From NCBI GenBank assembly GCA_017302105.1, contig JAFLCS010000001.1, forward strand, positions 682,001-746,000: a DNA stretch of 64,000 nucleotides, read 5' to 3'. Source of the DNA: Caulobacterales bacterium. GTDB lineage: Bacteria > Pseudomonadota > Alphaproteobacteria > Caulobacterales > Caulobacteraceae. Shown piece by piece: positions 7,805-16,592 of the stretch. Under the pieces are notes generated by a model that was not told where the DNA came from, searched no databases, and saw only the letters and a list, made by a program, of their open reading frames with translations. How positions within the stretch are numbered: the first letter of the stretch is position 1; every line of letters begins with the position of its first letter. The translations under genes and the position numbers were made by a program.

Positions 7805-8275
7805 TCATACATCGGACCGGCCCGGCTCCGGTAGTCGTCCCGCCAGGGTCTTGAGCGCTTCACGCGGGGTTCGGTCCGCCCACAGCCGCGCCGCTGCTGC
7901 CAGGGCGCTCACAACATCGAATCGCGAGCCGTCCGGCGCTCCACCAAGGCTCTCCAGCTCGTCCAGCAGGCCGCGCTCGGCCGACAGTTCGATCCGTTTG
8001 ATCTCTTCGCGCAGGGCCAGCCGGCGAGAATCGTCCATGTCGGGCACCGGCTTTTTCAGGGTTCGGCGAACGCCACGAACCGGATCAATGGCGGTCCGGT
8101 GCCAGCTGCGCGCCGTCTCGACCGCCGCCTCCAGGACTTCTGCGTCGACCGGCCCGCGCCAGGCGGCCCACAGCAACAGGCAGACCGACTGACCGTCATC
8201 GTCCTGGAGCGATAGACAGATGGCCTGGACACCCTCGCGACCATAGGCCTGGACGGCCCAGTTCCACAGGCTCAT
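7805..8275 (-). CDS. TIGR02444 family protein
   Basis: The 156-residue product begins MSLWNWAVQAYGREGVQAICLSLQDDDGQSVCLLLWAAW and contains ARSWHRTAIDPVRGVRRTLK, matching the TIGR02444 family of uncharacterised proteobacterial proteins. Its ATG overlaps the ubiX stop codon in an ATGA junction, so the two are co-transcribed and probably coupled. The long upstream in-frame extension lies wholly inside ubiX and is rejected. Function unknown. Confidence 0.85.
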   Translation of the reverse strand: MSLWNWAVQAYGREGVQAICLSLQDDDGQSVCLLLWAAWRGPVDAEVLEAAVETARSWHRTAIDPVRGVRRTLKKPVPDMDDSRRLALREEIKRIELSAERGLLDELESLGGAPDGSRFDVVSALAAAARLWADRTPREALKTLAGRLPEPGRSDV

Positions 8276-8874
8276 GCCGCGTCGGCTCCGCCGGTCGTCA
8301 GCCCCGACCAGCGTCGGGTCTGGTCCCAGTCCAGGCCGAACAGGTCCAGCACGCGACCGACCGACTGATCCACCATCTCGTCGAGCGTCTGTGGGGCGGT
8401 ATAGAAGGCGGGCAGGGGCGGGGCGATGGTCGCGCCCATTTCGGCCAGGGCCGTCATCGTTCGGAGATGGCCCACGTGCAGGGGCGTCTCGCGCACCATC
8501 AGCACCAGCGGCCGGCGTTCCTTCAGGGTCACATCCGCGGCGCGGGTCAGAAGCGACGAGGTCACGCCCGTGGCGATCTCGCTCATGGTCCGAACCGAGC
8601 AAGGCGCGATCAGCATCCCCATGGTCTTGAACGACCCCGAGGCGATCGCCGCCCCGACATCCTGGACGCGATAGGTCTGGTCGGCCCGCTCGGCCAGATC
8701 GGATGGCGTCAGGCCCAGTTCGGACGTCAGGGTCAGGGCCGCCGCCCGACTGATCACCAGGTGGGATTCAACCCCCAGCGCCTTCAAGGCGTCCAGCGCG
8801 CGCACGCCGTAAGCCGCGCCCGTGGCCCCGGAAATGCCGACGACCAGCCGTTGCGTTGCGGCCTTTCCAGCCAT
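8272..8874 (-). CDS. ubiX: Flavin prenyltransferase UbiX
   Basis: Makes prenylated FMN, the cofactor of the UbiD decarboxylase in ubiquinone synthesis, from FMN and dimethylallyl phosphate. The 200-residue product has the FMN-binding GISGATG at residues 13-19, then SHLVISRAA, IASGSFKTMGMLIAPCSVRTMSEIATG and LVLMVRETPLHVGHLRTM, all typical of UbiX. The ATG at 8874 has AGGAGG eight bases upstream. No ubiD lies in this window. Confidence 0.96.
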   Translation of the reverse strand: MAGKAATQRLVVGISGATGAAYGVRALDALKALGVESHLVISRAAALTLTSELGLTPSDLAERADQTYRVQDVGAAIASGSFKTMGMLIAPCSVRTMSEIATGVTSSLLTRAADVTLKERRPLVLMVRETPLHVGHLRTMTALAEMGATIAPPLPAFYTAPQTLDEMVDQSVGRVLDLFGLDWDQTRRWSGLTTGGADAA

Positions 8875-8971
8875 GAGACCTCCTGTCGCGCCGCGCTCTC
8901 GATTTCGTGATTCCACTTATTGCGCGGATGGGTGTGGAATTGATGGTCCCTTCACACAGGAGGCGCAAGCC

Positions 8972-9142
8972 ATGGCGATTGACGCTCGCATCCGCGAACT
9001 CGGGAACCGGCACCGTGATCTGGATCACCGGATCCAGGAAGAGCTGAGGCACCCGAGCACGGATACCCTGACGCTCAGGGATCTCAAGCGTCGAAAACTG
9101 CGTATCAAGGAAGAAATCCAGGTCCTGGAAACCCAGGCCTAG
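8972..9142 (+). CDS. DUF465 small protein
   Basis: A 56-residue protein, MAIDARIRELGNRHRDLDHRIQEELRHPSTDTLTLRDLKRRKLRIKEEIQVLETQA, with the complete DUF465 two-helix pattern. AGGAGG sits nine bases before the ATG, a strong ribosome binding site; upstream in-frame codons overlap ubiX on the other strand and are not used. It is a paralogue of the product at 7537-7776. Confidence 0.88.
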   Translation: MAIDARIRELGNRHRDLDHRIQEELRHPSTDTLTLRDLKRRKLRIKEEIQVLETQA

Positions 9143-9165
9143 ATCTTCCCTGCCTACCGGTCAGC

Positions 9166-9852
9166 CTAGTCGTCTGACCGACCGAAGACGTCCTCGACCG
9201 TCGGCTCGGCACGACGGGCGTTTTCGGATTCGTCCGCCTGCCAGGTGTCGGCCTCGGCCTCGACAGCCGGTTCGGCTTCGCCGGCCGGCTGAAGGGTCGC
9301 GCCCCCGGTCCTGGCCAGTTCCTTGGCCTTCTTTTCGGCGGCCTTCTTGACCACATCATCCAGCTCGAGCTGGCCGACCAGGCCCAGGGTCACCGGATCT
9401 ACCGGCTTGATATTGGCCGTGTTCCAGTGCGAGCGGTTACGCACGCTCTCGATCGTGGCCTTGGTCGTGCCCAGCAGCTTGGAGATCTGGGCGTCGGTCA
9501 CCTCGGGATGGTTACGCACGAACCAGGCGATGGCATCCGGGCGGTCCTGACGACGCGACACCGGGGTATAGCGCGGGGCCTTCTTGGTGGTCTTGAGCAG
9601 CTCGGCGTGGCGGCTGACCTCGGCCTGCAGCCGATAGGCCGAATTGGCTTCTGCCTTGGCCAGTTCCTCGCGCGTCAGTTGGCCGTTGCCGATGGGGTCG
9701 GCCCCGCGGATGTCGCGCGCCACCTCACCGTCGGCGATCCCCTTCACTTCCAGCGGATGCAGGCCACAGAAGGCGGCGATCTGTTCGAAGGTCAGCGAGG
9801 TGTTGTCGACCAGCCAGACGGCGGTGGCCTTGGGGTAGAGAATGTCGGTCAT
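9166..9852 (-). CDS. trcR: Cell-cycle transcriptional regulator TrcR (DUF1013)
   Basis: The 228-residue product begins MTDILYPKATAVWLVDNTSLTFEQIAAFCGLHPLEVKGIADGEVARDIRGADPI, has RQDRPDAIAWFVRNHPEVTDAQISKLLGTTKATIESVRNRSHWN, and ends in an acidic low-complexity tail. This is the DUF1013/TrcR family of alphaproteobacterial regulators, with two helix-turn-helix-like stretches (about residues 15-45 and 105-135). It diverges from amn; a perfect 10-bp hairpin lies in its upstream region at 9905-9928. Reading in frame beyond the ATG at 9852 gives non-conserved sequence inside amn and is rejected. Confidence 0.88.
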   Translation of the reverse strand: MTDILYPKATAVWLVDNTSLTFEQIAAFCGLHPLEVKGIADGEVARDIRGADPIGNGQLTREELAKAEANSAYRLQAEVSRHAELLKTTKKAPRYTPVSRRQDRPDAIAWFVRNHPEVTDAQISKLLGTTKATIESVRNRSHWNTANIKPVDPVTLGLVGQLELDDVVKKAAEKKAKELARTGGATLQPAGEAEPAVEAEADTWQADESENARRAEPTVEDVFGRSDD

Positions 9853-9904
9853 CGGCGGGAGTCCTGAGCGATGGAAGGCCCAATGGCATGGGCCGGAAAC
9901 AGCG

Positions 9905-9928
9905 GCGCCCGGCCTTTCGGCCGGGCGC
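9905..9928. other. Perfect 10-bp hairpin between trcR and amn
   Basis: GCGCCCGGCC and GGCCGGGCGC form a perfect stem around a 4-base TTTC loop. It lies 53 bp upstream of the trcR ATG and 114 bp upstream of the amn ATG, so it cannot be an ordinary terminator of either gene. No T run follows on the plus side. It could sit in the trcR 5' leader. Confidence 0.6.
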
Positions 9929-10041
9929 GTGATGCTCTCCATATAGCGACTTCCCGAAAAAAGGGAACGGAAACCGTCTGAAACCGAAATCGATGTCAGG
10001 TCGTCTCGAAAGCGCCGTCGTGGCGCATTAGACTGCGAGCG

Positions 10042-11493
10042 ATGAAAACAAGAAACATGACCCCCGATGAGGCGATCGAACGCCTCATCGCCCTCTACGA
10101 TCAGTCCATCGCCGCCCTGAAGTCGGACCTGGCCGCCTTTATCATGGACGGCGCGCGGCCGCAGGCAGCGGCCAGATCCGACGGCCGCTATTGCTATCCC
10201 GAGCTGAGGATCACCTGGACCGGCGAGCTGCGCCCTTCCACGACCAAACGCGCCTTCGGGCGGATTTCCCAGCCCGGCTCCTATGTGACGACCATTACGC
10301 GCCCGGCGATGTTCCGGGACTATCTGCTGGAACAGCTCACCTACCTGGCCGACGACTACGGCGCGACCTTTGACGTTTCGGTGTCGCGCCAGGAAGTGCC
10401 CTACCCCTATGTTCTGGACGGGCTGGACCAGGCTCCGGATCCTTCGGTGGCCGAGGCCCTGGCTCGATTCTTCCCGATCACGGAGCTGGCCTCGATCGGC
10501 GACGAGACGGCCGATGGCTTTTCGCTGGGAATGATGCCGGACCGGCCCCTCAGCCTGTTCGATGGACTGCGCACCGACTATTCGCTGGCGCGGCTGCGTC
10601 ACTACACCGGTACGCCGGTGGAATCGTGCCAGTCGTGGATCCTGTTCACCAACTATCACCGCTATGTTGATGAGTTCGTCCGCTGGGCCTGCGCCCAACT
10701 GGCTGATCCTGCCACGCCCTATGAGACGCTGGTGTGCGCCGGTGGCGTCACCATCACGCGCGACAACCCCGATCCGGAACTGGCCATCGCCGACAGCGCC
10801 TGGCGCCGGCACCAGATGCCCGCCTACCATCTGACGGCACCGGAGAATAACGGGGTCACCCTGGTCAACATCGGCGTCGGGCCGTCCAACGCCAAGACCA
10901 TCTGTGACCATCTGGCGGTTCTGCGTCCCCACGCCTGGCTGATGATCGGCCACTGTGGCGGCCTGCGCGACAGCCAGAAGATGGGCGACTATGTCCTGGC
11001 CCACGCCTATCTGCGCGACGACCATGTCATGGACCCGGTCTTGCCGCCGGACATTCCGATCCCGTCCATCGCCGAGGTCCAGCGGGCGCTGTACGACGCG
11101 ACCAAGACCATCTCCGGGATGCCGGGGGACGAGGTGAAGATGCGGCTTCGCACCGGCACGGTGGCCACCACCGACGACCGGAACTGGGAGCTGCGGTATT
11201 CCAAGTCGGCGCTGCGCTTCAACCAGAGCCGGGCCGTCGCCGTCGACATGGAGAGTGCCACCATTGCGGCCCAGGGCTATCGCTTCCGGGTGCCGTACGG
11301 AACGCTGCTGTGCGTCTCGGACAAGCCCCTGCACGGCGAGATCAAGATGCCGGGCCAGGCCAATCGCTTCTACGAAGGCGCGATCTCCGAGCACCTGACC
11401 ATCGGCATTGCCGCCGTCGACCTGCTGCGGGCCGAAGGCGCGGGCCTGCATTCCCGAAAACTGCGCGCCTTCGACGAGCCGCCGTTCCGCTAG
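10042..11493 (+). CDS. amn: AMP nucleosidase
   Basis: Hydrolyses AMP to adenine and ribose 5-phosphate, in purine salvage and AMP control. At 483 residues it has the usual two-domain length: an N-terminal AMP nucleosidase domain (RYCYPELRITWTGE, QPGSYVTTITRPAMFRDYLLEQL) and a C-terminal nucleoside-phosphorylase fold (GVTLVNIGVGPSNAKTICDHLAVLRPHAWLMIGHCGGLRDSQKMGDYVLAHAYLRDD; AVDMESATIAAQGYRFRVPYGTLLCVSDKPLHGEIK). It diverges from trcR; its stop overlaps the kup stop by four bases tail to tail. Confidence 0.97.
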   Translation: MKTRNMTPDEAIERLIALYDQSIAALKSDLAAFIMDGARPQAAARSDGRYCYPELRITWTGELRPSTTKRAFGRISQPGSYVTTITRPAMFRDYLLEQLTYLADDYGATFDVSVSRQEVPYPYVLDGLDQAPDPSVAEALARFFPITELASIGDETADGFSLGMMPDRPLSLFDGLRTDYSLARLRHYTGTPVESCQSWILFTNYHRYVDEFVRWACAQLADPATPYETLVCAGGVTITRDNPDPELAIADSAWRRHQMPAYHLTAPENNGVTLVNIGVGPSNAKTICDHLAVLRPHAWLMIGHCGGLRDSQKMGDYVLAHAYLRDDHVMDPVLPPDIPIPSIAEVQRALYDATKTISGMPGDEVKMRLRTGTVATTDDRNWELRYSKSALRFNQSRAVAVDMESATIAAQGYRFRVPYGTLLCVSDKPLHGEIKMPGQANRFYEGAISEHLTIGIAAVDLLRAEGAGLHSRKLRAFDEPPFR

Positions 11494-13487
11494 ACGGAGA
11501 CCTGGGTTCCCATCTCGACCACACGACCCGGCGGAATATGGAAGAAGTCCGTCGGATTGGCCGCGTTGCGCATCAGGAAGATGTACAGCTTGTCCTGCCA
11601 CAGCGGCATCCCGTGGTGGGCCGAGGGCACCACCGAGCGCCGACCCAAGAAGAAGCTGGTCGACATGATGTCGAACTTCAGCCCCATCTTGCGGCAGACA
11701 CTGAGCGCGCGCGGGATGTTCGGGCTCTCCATGAAGCCGTAGTGCAGGATCACCTTCTTGAAGTCCGGGCTGACCACCTGGATTTCGGCCCGCTGGCTTT
11801 CGGGCACGCGCGGCCGGTCGGCGGTGCGGACGGTCAGGATGACGTTCTTCTCATGCAGCACCTTGTTGTGCTTGAGGTTGTGCATCAGGGCCACCGGCGC
11901 CACCTCGGGGTCCGAGGTCAGGAAGATCGCGGTGCCGGGCGAGCGGTGCGGCGGCCGGGTCTGAAGCATGGCGATCAGATCATCCAGCGGCAGGGAATCC
12001 TTGCGGCTCTTTTCGGTCAGGATCGCGGTGCCGCGCGTCCAGGTCCACATCAAGACGACCAGTCCGCCGCCCAGCACGATCGGCATCCAGGCCCCTTGCG
12101 GGATCTTCAGTGCATTGGAGCTGAGGAAGACCAGATCCAGCGCCGCCAGCGGCACCAGCACGAGCGCCGACAGGCCCCAGGACCACTTCCACAGCTTCCT
12201 GACGATGAACCAGGCCAAGAGGGTATCAACAAACATCGCGCCGGTGACGGCAATGCCGTAGGCCGCCGCCAGGTTCGAGGAGGTCTTGAAGAAGACCAGA
12301 AGGATCAGCACCCCGACCAAGAGCAGCGAATTGACCGAGGGCACGAAGATCTGGCCGGCCTGGGTCTCGGAGGTGCGGCGGATGGTGATGCGCGGCAGCA
12401 GTCCCAGCTGCACCGCCTGCTGGGTCAGGGAGAAGGCCCCGGTAATCACCGCCTGGCTGGCGATGATGGTGGCCACCGTCGCCAGGATCAGAACCGGCCA
12501 GTAGATCATCTCCGGGATCATGGCGAAGAAGGGGTTCTCCCGGGCTTCGCGGTGGGCCAGCACCAGGGCGCCCTGGCCGAGATAGTTCAGGGTCAGACAG
12601 GGCAGGACAAAGACCAGCCACCCTGCGCGAATGGGGGCCTTTCCGAAATGGCCCATGTCGGCATACAGCGCCTCGGCCCCGGTCACCGCCAGGAACACGC
12701 TGCCCAGGATGACGAACCCCAGAAAGCCGTTGTCGATCAGGAACAGGACGCCGTAGTGCGGCGACAGCGCCCGCAGGATCGAGAGATCATCAAAGATGTG
12801 AAACAGGCCGAGCCCTGCCAGGGTCAGGAACCACACGGCGGTGATCGGGCCGAACCATTTGGCCACGCTGGCGGTGCCGCGCGACTGGATCATGAACAGG
12901 CCGATCAGAATGCCTGCCGCGATCGGCAGCACGAACGGATCCAGCCGGCCGTTCAGGCCCGGTGCATCACGCAGCCCCTCAACCGCCGACAGCACCGACA
13001 CCGCCGGGGTGATGATGCCGTCGCCATAGAACAGGGCGGCCCCGGCCATGCCTAGAAAGAAAATGACGGCGCTGCGCTGGCCGACCGCGCGCTGGGCCAG
13101 GGCGGTCAGGGCCAGGGTGCCGCCTTCGCCCTTGTTGTCGGCCCGCATGAGGAAGACGACATATTTGAGCGTGACCACCAGGATCAGTGCCCAGAAGACC
13201 AGCGAGACCACGCCCAGCACCGCCAGTTCGGCCGTGCCGCCTGAGCGCGAGTGGTGCAGGGCCTCGCGCATGGCGTAGAGCGGACTGGTACCGATATCGC
13301 CGAAGACCACGCCGATCGCGCCCACGGCCAGAGCCAGGAATCCGGCCTTGCCATGCCCGTGCCCGCCTTCAATGGCGGGGTGGACGTTTTCGGTCGATGT
13401 GGAGTCCGTCGCGCCGTCGCAGGCGAGCGCCGGCGGCGTCTCTGGCTCCGGTGCGGGAGCCTTGGAGTCCGGGGTGTCCCCAGCCAT
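11490..13487 (-). CDS. kup: Potassium uptake transporter Kup
   Basis: Inner-membrane proton-coupled K+ transporter of the KUP/HAK/KT family. The 665-residue product has a 50-residue cytoplasmic lead, then AVGAIGVVFGDIGTSPLYAMREAL, about twelve membrane segments (LVFWALILVVTLKYVVFLMRADNKGEGGTLAL; FFLGMAGAALFYGDGIITPAVSVLSAVEGL) and a C-terminal cytosolic domain ending FFHIPPGRVVEMGTQVSV. Length and motif order match the family. It diverges from the Rrf2 gene; the 182-bp region between includes an unusually AT-rich patch near 13565. Confidence 0.97.
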   Translation of the reverse strand: MAGDTPDSKAPAPEPETPPALACDGATDSTSTENVHPAIEGGHGHGKAGFLALAVGAIGVVFGDIGTSPLYAMREALHHSRSGGTAELAVLGVVSLVFWALILVVTLKYVVFLMRADNKGEGGTLALTALAQRAVGQRSAVIFFLGMAGAALFYGDGIITPAVSVLSAVEGLRDAPGLNGRLDPFVLPIAAGILIGLFMIQSRGTASVAKWFGPITAVWFLTLAGLGLFHIFDDLSILRALSPHYGVLFLIDNGFLGFVILGSVFLAVTGAEALYADMGHFGKAPIRAGWLVFVLPCLTLNYLGQGALVLAHREARENPFFAMIPEMIYWPVLILATVATIIASQAVITGAFSLTQQAVQLGLLPRITIRRTSETQAGQIFVPSVNSLLLVGVLILLVFFKTSSNLAAAYGIAVTGAMFVDTLLAWFIVRKLWKWSWGLSALVLVPLAALDLVFLSSNALKIPQGAWMPIVLGGGLVVLMWTWTRGTAILTEKSRKDSLPLDDLIAMLQTRPPHRSPGTAIFLTSDPEVAPVALMHNLKHNKVLHEKNVILTVRTADRPRVPESQRAEIQVVSPDFKKVILHYGFMESPNIPRALSVCRKMGLKFDIMSTSFFLGRRSVVPSAHHGMPLWQDKLYIFLMRNAANPTDFFHIPPGRVVEMGTQVSV

Positions 13488-13631
13488 TCAATTCCTCCGG
13501 GTCAACCGATTGGCTCGGACCCATGCGAACGAAGCCGCGCGGCATACGCCCATTTCACGCCGTATTCAATATATTGCATCGCACAACGCCGTGAAGCTGC
13601 CCCGGAGCGGGGCGTTTCGCAGAACGGACAT

Positions 13632-13660
13632 TTGTAAACGGGGCGCGGGGCTTCTAACTA
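13632..13660 (+). promoter_or_regulatory. Candidate promoter of the Rrf2 gene
   Basis: TTGTAA and TAACTA are 17 bases apart. Transcription would begin within a few bases of the ATG at 13670, so the mRNA may be nearly leaderless; only a weak GAGGCGAG precedes the ATG. Inference from spacing. Confidence 0.4.
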
Positions 13661-13669
13661 TGAGGCGAG

Positions 13670-14092
13670 ATGTCCGATAGTCAGCAATTCCCGGTCGCTG
13701 CCCATGCCCTGGCCTATCTGGCCCACAAGGGGGCCTACGGGCCTGACCGGGCGGTGTCGAGCACCCTGCTGGCCGCGTCCATGCCGACCAATCCCGTCGT
13801 GGTCCGCCGCGTCACCAGTCAGCTCGCCAGGGCAGGGCTGATTGCGACGCGGCCAGGGGCCGGGGGCGGAGCCTGGCTGCTCAAGCCTGCCGCAGAGATC
13901 GGCCTGGACGAGGTGCTGCGTGCGATCGATGGCTGCGCGAACCTCGGTCGACCGCCCCCCGGCGCACGCGGGTGTCCGGTCGGTGAAAAGATTCCACGAC
14001 AGATCGTCAAGGCCCTGACCGCAGCTGATGCCGCCGCTGCCGAACGGCTGAGCCGGATCTCGGTGGCGGACCTGCTGATCGACGACGCTTGA
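13670..14092 (+). CDS. Rrf2 family transcriptional regulator
   Basis: A 140-residue Rrf2-type winged-helix repressor: FPVAAHALAYLAHKGAYGPDRAVSSTLLAASMPTNPVVVRRVTSQLARAGLIATRPGAGGGAWLLKPAAEIGLDEVLRAIDG is the family's DNA-binding and dimerisation region. Two cysteines (Cys89 and Cys102) lie where IscR and NsrR hold their cluster, but the third is missing, so an Fe-S cluster is not supported; thiol sensing is possible. The SDR gene follows 31 bases downstream on the same strand and is a likely co-transcribed partner. Confidence 0.88.
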   Translation: MSDSQQFPVAAHALAYLAHKGAYGPDRAVSSTLLAASMPTNPVVVRRVTSQLARAGLIATRPGAGGGAWLLKPAAEIGLDEVLRAIDGCANLGRPPPGARGCPVGEKIPRQIVKALTAADAAAAERLSRISVADLLIDDA

Positions 14093-14123
14093 ACCGTCCG
14101 GCGCGTCGTGGTCGAACGCATCC

Positions 14124-14942
14124 ATGACTTCGACGGATCCCGCTGACCGCAGACTGGCCCTTGTCACCGGTGCCTCGGCCGGTATCGGCCAGGCCTTGGC
14201 ACGGGTCTATGCCGAACATGGCTGGGATCTGGTGCTGACGGCGCGTCGGACCGACCGTCTCGAGGCCCTTGCAGATGAACTCAAGCTGCGAGCCGGGATC
14301 GAGGCCATCGTCATCCCCGAGGATCTGGCTGATCCCGAAGCGCCCGCGCGGCTGGTCGAGGCGATCGACGCCCGCGGCCGGACGGTCGATGCGCTCATCA
14401 ACAACGCCGGCTTCTCGCGTACCGAGGGGTTCCAGACGGTACCCTGGGAGCAGCACCAGGCCATGCTTCAGGTCATGCTGACGGCACCGGTCGAGCTGGC
14501 TCATCGGCTCAGCCCGGGCATGGTCGAGCGTCGCTTCGGCCGCATCCTGAATGTGGCGTCCCTGGCCGGCTATGCCCCCGCCACAGGTGGCGACACCCTG
14601 TACGGCCCGATCAAGAGCTTCCTGATCAAGGCGTCCTGTGGCCTGCATCTGGAGCTGCGCGACCGGGAGGTGCACGTCACCGCCCTGTGTCCCGGCTATA
14701 CCTGGAGCGAGTTCCACGACGTCAACGGCCAGCGTCAGGCGATCGCCCATTCCACCCCGGAGTGGATCTGGATGGGGGCCGATGAGGTCGCCCGGGCCGG
14801 CTATGAGGCGTCGGAGGCCAATCGGGCGATCTGCGTGCCGGGCGCTCCCAACAAGGCGGTTTCGGCCCTGCTGAAGATCCTGCCGGATGACTGGTCCCTG
14901 GCCCTGGCGTCACGCCACGGCGAACGGCTGGGACGATTGTAG
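14124..14942 (+). CDS. Short-chain dehydrogenase/reductase (SDR)
   Basis: Classical NAD(P)-dependent oxidoreductase, 272 aa. The cofactor motif TGASAGIG is at residues 15-22, NNAG is present, the active-site serine lies in LNVASLAG and the catalytic pair in YGPIKSF. An Arg pair (TARRTDR) after the second strand suggests NADP(H). The variable C-terminal region gives no clue to the substrate. It follows the Rrf2 gene. Confidence 0.9.
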   Translation: MTSTDPADRRLALVTGASAGIGQALARVYAEHGWDLVLTARRTDRLEALADELKLRAGIEAIVIPEDLADPEAPARLVEAIDARGRTVDALINNAGFSRTEGFQTVPWEQHQAMLQVMLTAPVELAHRLSPGMVERRFGRILNVASLAGYAPATGGDTLYGPIKSFLIKASCGLHLELRDREVHVTALCPGYTWSEFHDVNGQRQAIAHSTPEWIWMGADEVARAGYEASEANRAICVPGAPNKAVSALLKILPDDWSLALASRHGERLGRL

Positions 14943-14956
14943 GCCTCCGGGTCGAC

Positions 14957-15646
14957 CTAGTGACCGGTCGGGGACACCACTGCCTGCGCGAACATCCCCG
15001 GCAGGGCCTCGCCGAGACCGCCCAGGATGAACTGGATGCCCAGCGCCACCAGGATCAGGCCTAGAACCCGCACGATGATCGACATACCCACCTCGCCGAG
15101 CAGGCGGTTGATTGGCGCGGCCAGGGCGAAGCACAGGAAGGTGGCCAGCCCGGCCGCCAGGATCGCGACCAGGCCCGCGACGGTGCCGGACGGACCCAGG
15201 CTTTCGGCCCGCGCCGCCTGGATGATGATCGCCGAGATCGCGCCGGGCCCGATAATCAGGGGCATGGCGAAGGGCACGACCAGGCGCTGGAACCGGCGCC
15301 GGGCATAGCCCCGGACATCCTTGGCATCGTTCAGCGCCTCGGGGTCCTTGAAGCTGGCCAGGAAGTCCTCATTGACCATCTGCAGCCCCAGCATGAACAA
15401 CAGGATGCCGCCGCCGATGCGGAAGGCCGCCAGCGAGATCCCGAAGAAGTCGAGCAGGGCCAGGCCGGTAAAGAAGAAGAACGCCAGGAATGCCGCCACG
15501 AAGCCGCACAGCATGGCGTTGACGCTCAGCCGCTGTTGAAACGTCGCCCCGGCCGTTGCCGCTGCGAAGATCGGGATGTTCCCGATCGGGTCCAGCAGGG
15601 CGAACAGGGCCACGAAGACATTGACCCCGAACTCGATCGCGTTCAT
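14957..15646 (-). CDS. MarC family integral membrane protein
   Basis: A 229-residue inner-membrane protein with six predicted helices. It begins EFGVNVFVALFALLDPIGNIPIFAAATAG and contains RIGGGILLFMLGLQMV and VPFAMPLIIGPGAISAIIIQAA, the paired motifs of the MarC (UPF0056) family. Function is unsettled; the old link to multiple antibiotic resistance has not held. It diverges from pyrF. Confidence 0.92.
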   Translation of the reverse strand: MNAIEFGVNVFVALFALLDPIGNIPIFAAATAGATFQQRLSVNAMLCGFVAAFLAFFFFTGLALLDFFGISLAAFRIGGGILLFMLGLQMVNEDFLASFKDPEALNDAKDVRGYARRRFQRLVVPFAMPLIIGPGAISAIIIQAARAESLGPSGTVAGLVAILAAGLATFLCFALAAPINRLLGEVGMSIIVRVLGLILVALGIQFILGGLGEALPGMFAQAVVSPTGH

Positions 15647-15732
15647 GTCGCCCCCTTAGCCGAAATTGAAACCCTGCCTCGCCGCGCGCCACGCGCCCGG
15701 TTGCGGCTGGCCGTAACCCGGAGACGCGCCCC

Positions 15733-16443
15733 ATGTCCACACCTGCTGACCCCCGCCTGATCGTGGGACTTGACCTGCCGAGCGTCGCCCGGGCCGAGGC
15801 GATGGTGGACCAGCTGGGCGAAGTGGTGAGCTTCTACAAGGTCGGCCTGACCCTTCTGGCCACTGAGGGCGGGGTCACCTTCGCCCATCGGCTGCGTGCG
15901 CGCGGCAAGCAGGTTTTTCAGGACTGGAAGCTGCATGACATCGGGGCCCAGGTCGAAGGGGCCGCCCGTTCCATTGCCGGGGGCGGCTGTGATCTGCTGA
16001 CGGTCCACGCCGAGCCCCAGGTGATGATGGCAGCGGTCAGGGGGCGCGGCGCGGCCGACACCAAGATCCTGGCCGTGACTGTCCTGACCAGTCTGTCAGA
16101 CGCCGACCTGACGGATATCGGCTACGCCGAGACGGCGGCGGCCCTGGTTGAGCGGCGGGTCCGCCAGGCCCTCGACTGCGGGGTCGACGGCGTCGTCTCC
16201 AGTCCGCACGAGGCCGCCCGCGCCCGCGAACTGGCGGTCGCGGCAGGCCGTCCAGAGTTTCTGATCGTCACACCCGGGGTCCGCCCGAGGGGCGAGGACG
16301 TTGGGGATCAGCAGCGCGTGGCCACCCCGGCCGACGCCCTGAAGGCCGGTGCCAGCCATCTGGTCGTCGCCCGGCCGGTCATCGCGGCGATGGACCCGCC
16401 TGCGGCGGTGGCCCGTATCCTCGCCGAGATGGCGACGGCCTGA
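15733..16443 (+). CDS. pyrF: Orotidine 5'-phosphate decarboxylase
   Basis: Last step of UMP synthesis, OMP to UMP and CO2. The 236-residue product starts RLIVGLDLPS, contains the catalytic Asp-Lys-Asp cluster in QDWKLHDIGAQVEG, then LLTVHAEPQVMMAAV and VTPGVRPRGEDVGDQQRVATPADALKAGASHLVVARPV, the phosphate-gripping end. It matches the short bacterial form. pyrD lies about 18 kb away at 33775-34821. Confidence 0.97.
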   Translation: MSTPADPRLIVGLDLPSVARAEAMVDQLGEVVSFYKVGLTLLATEGGVTFAHRLRARGKQVFQDWKLHDIGAQVEGAARSIAGGGCDLLTVHAEPQVMMAAVRGRGAADTKILAVTVLTSLSDADLTDIGYAETAAALVERRVRQALDCGVDGVVSSPHEAARARELAVAAGRPEFLIVTPGVRPRGEDVGDQQRVATPADALKAGASHLVVARPVIAAMDPPAAVARILAEMATA

Positions 16444-16592
16444 AGCCGACGTGAGCGGGTCCGCGTGGCCCCGGTTCCGGCGGACTGCACGAACCTTTTT
16501 CGTCGAACCCCGGCACAGGCGGTCGTCGGGTTTCGTCAGTTTAATGACGCGCATCACCAGCGCAGGCTGGCACATCGGACAGGGAAGATCAT

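Noticed and set aside
9853-11601. Minus-strand frame running from trcR through amn
   Set aside because: Only the part from 9852 down is conserved (TrcR). The rest is antisense to amn, a clear AMP nucleosidase, and has frame-shadow composition.
11310-13055. Plus-strand 581-residue frame opposite kup
   Set aside because: Rich in His, Gln, Asp and Arg with no conserved domain; it is the antisense of the Kup transporter gene.
13670-14092. Rrf2 regulator as an Fe-S cluster sensor like IscR
   Set aside because: Only two of the three usual cysteines are present, so a cluster is not supported.
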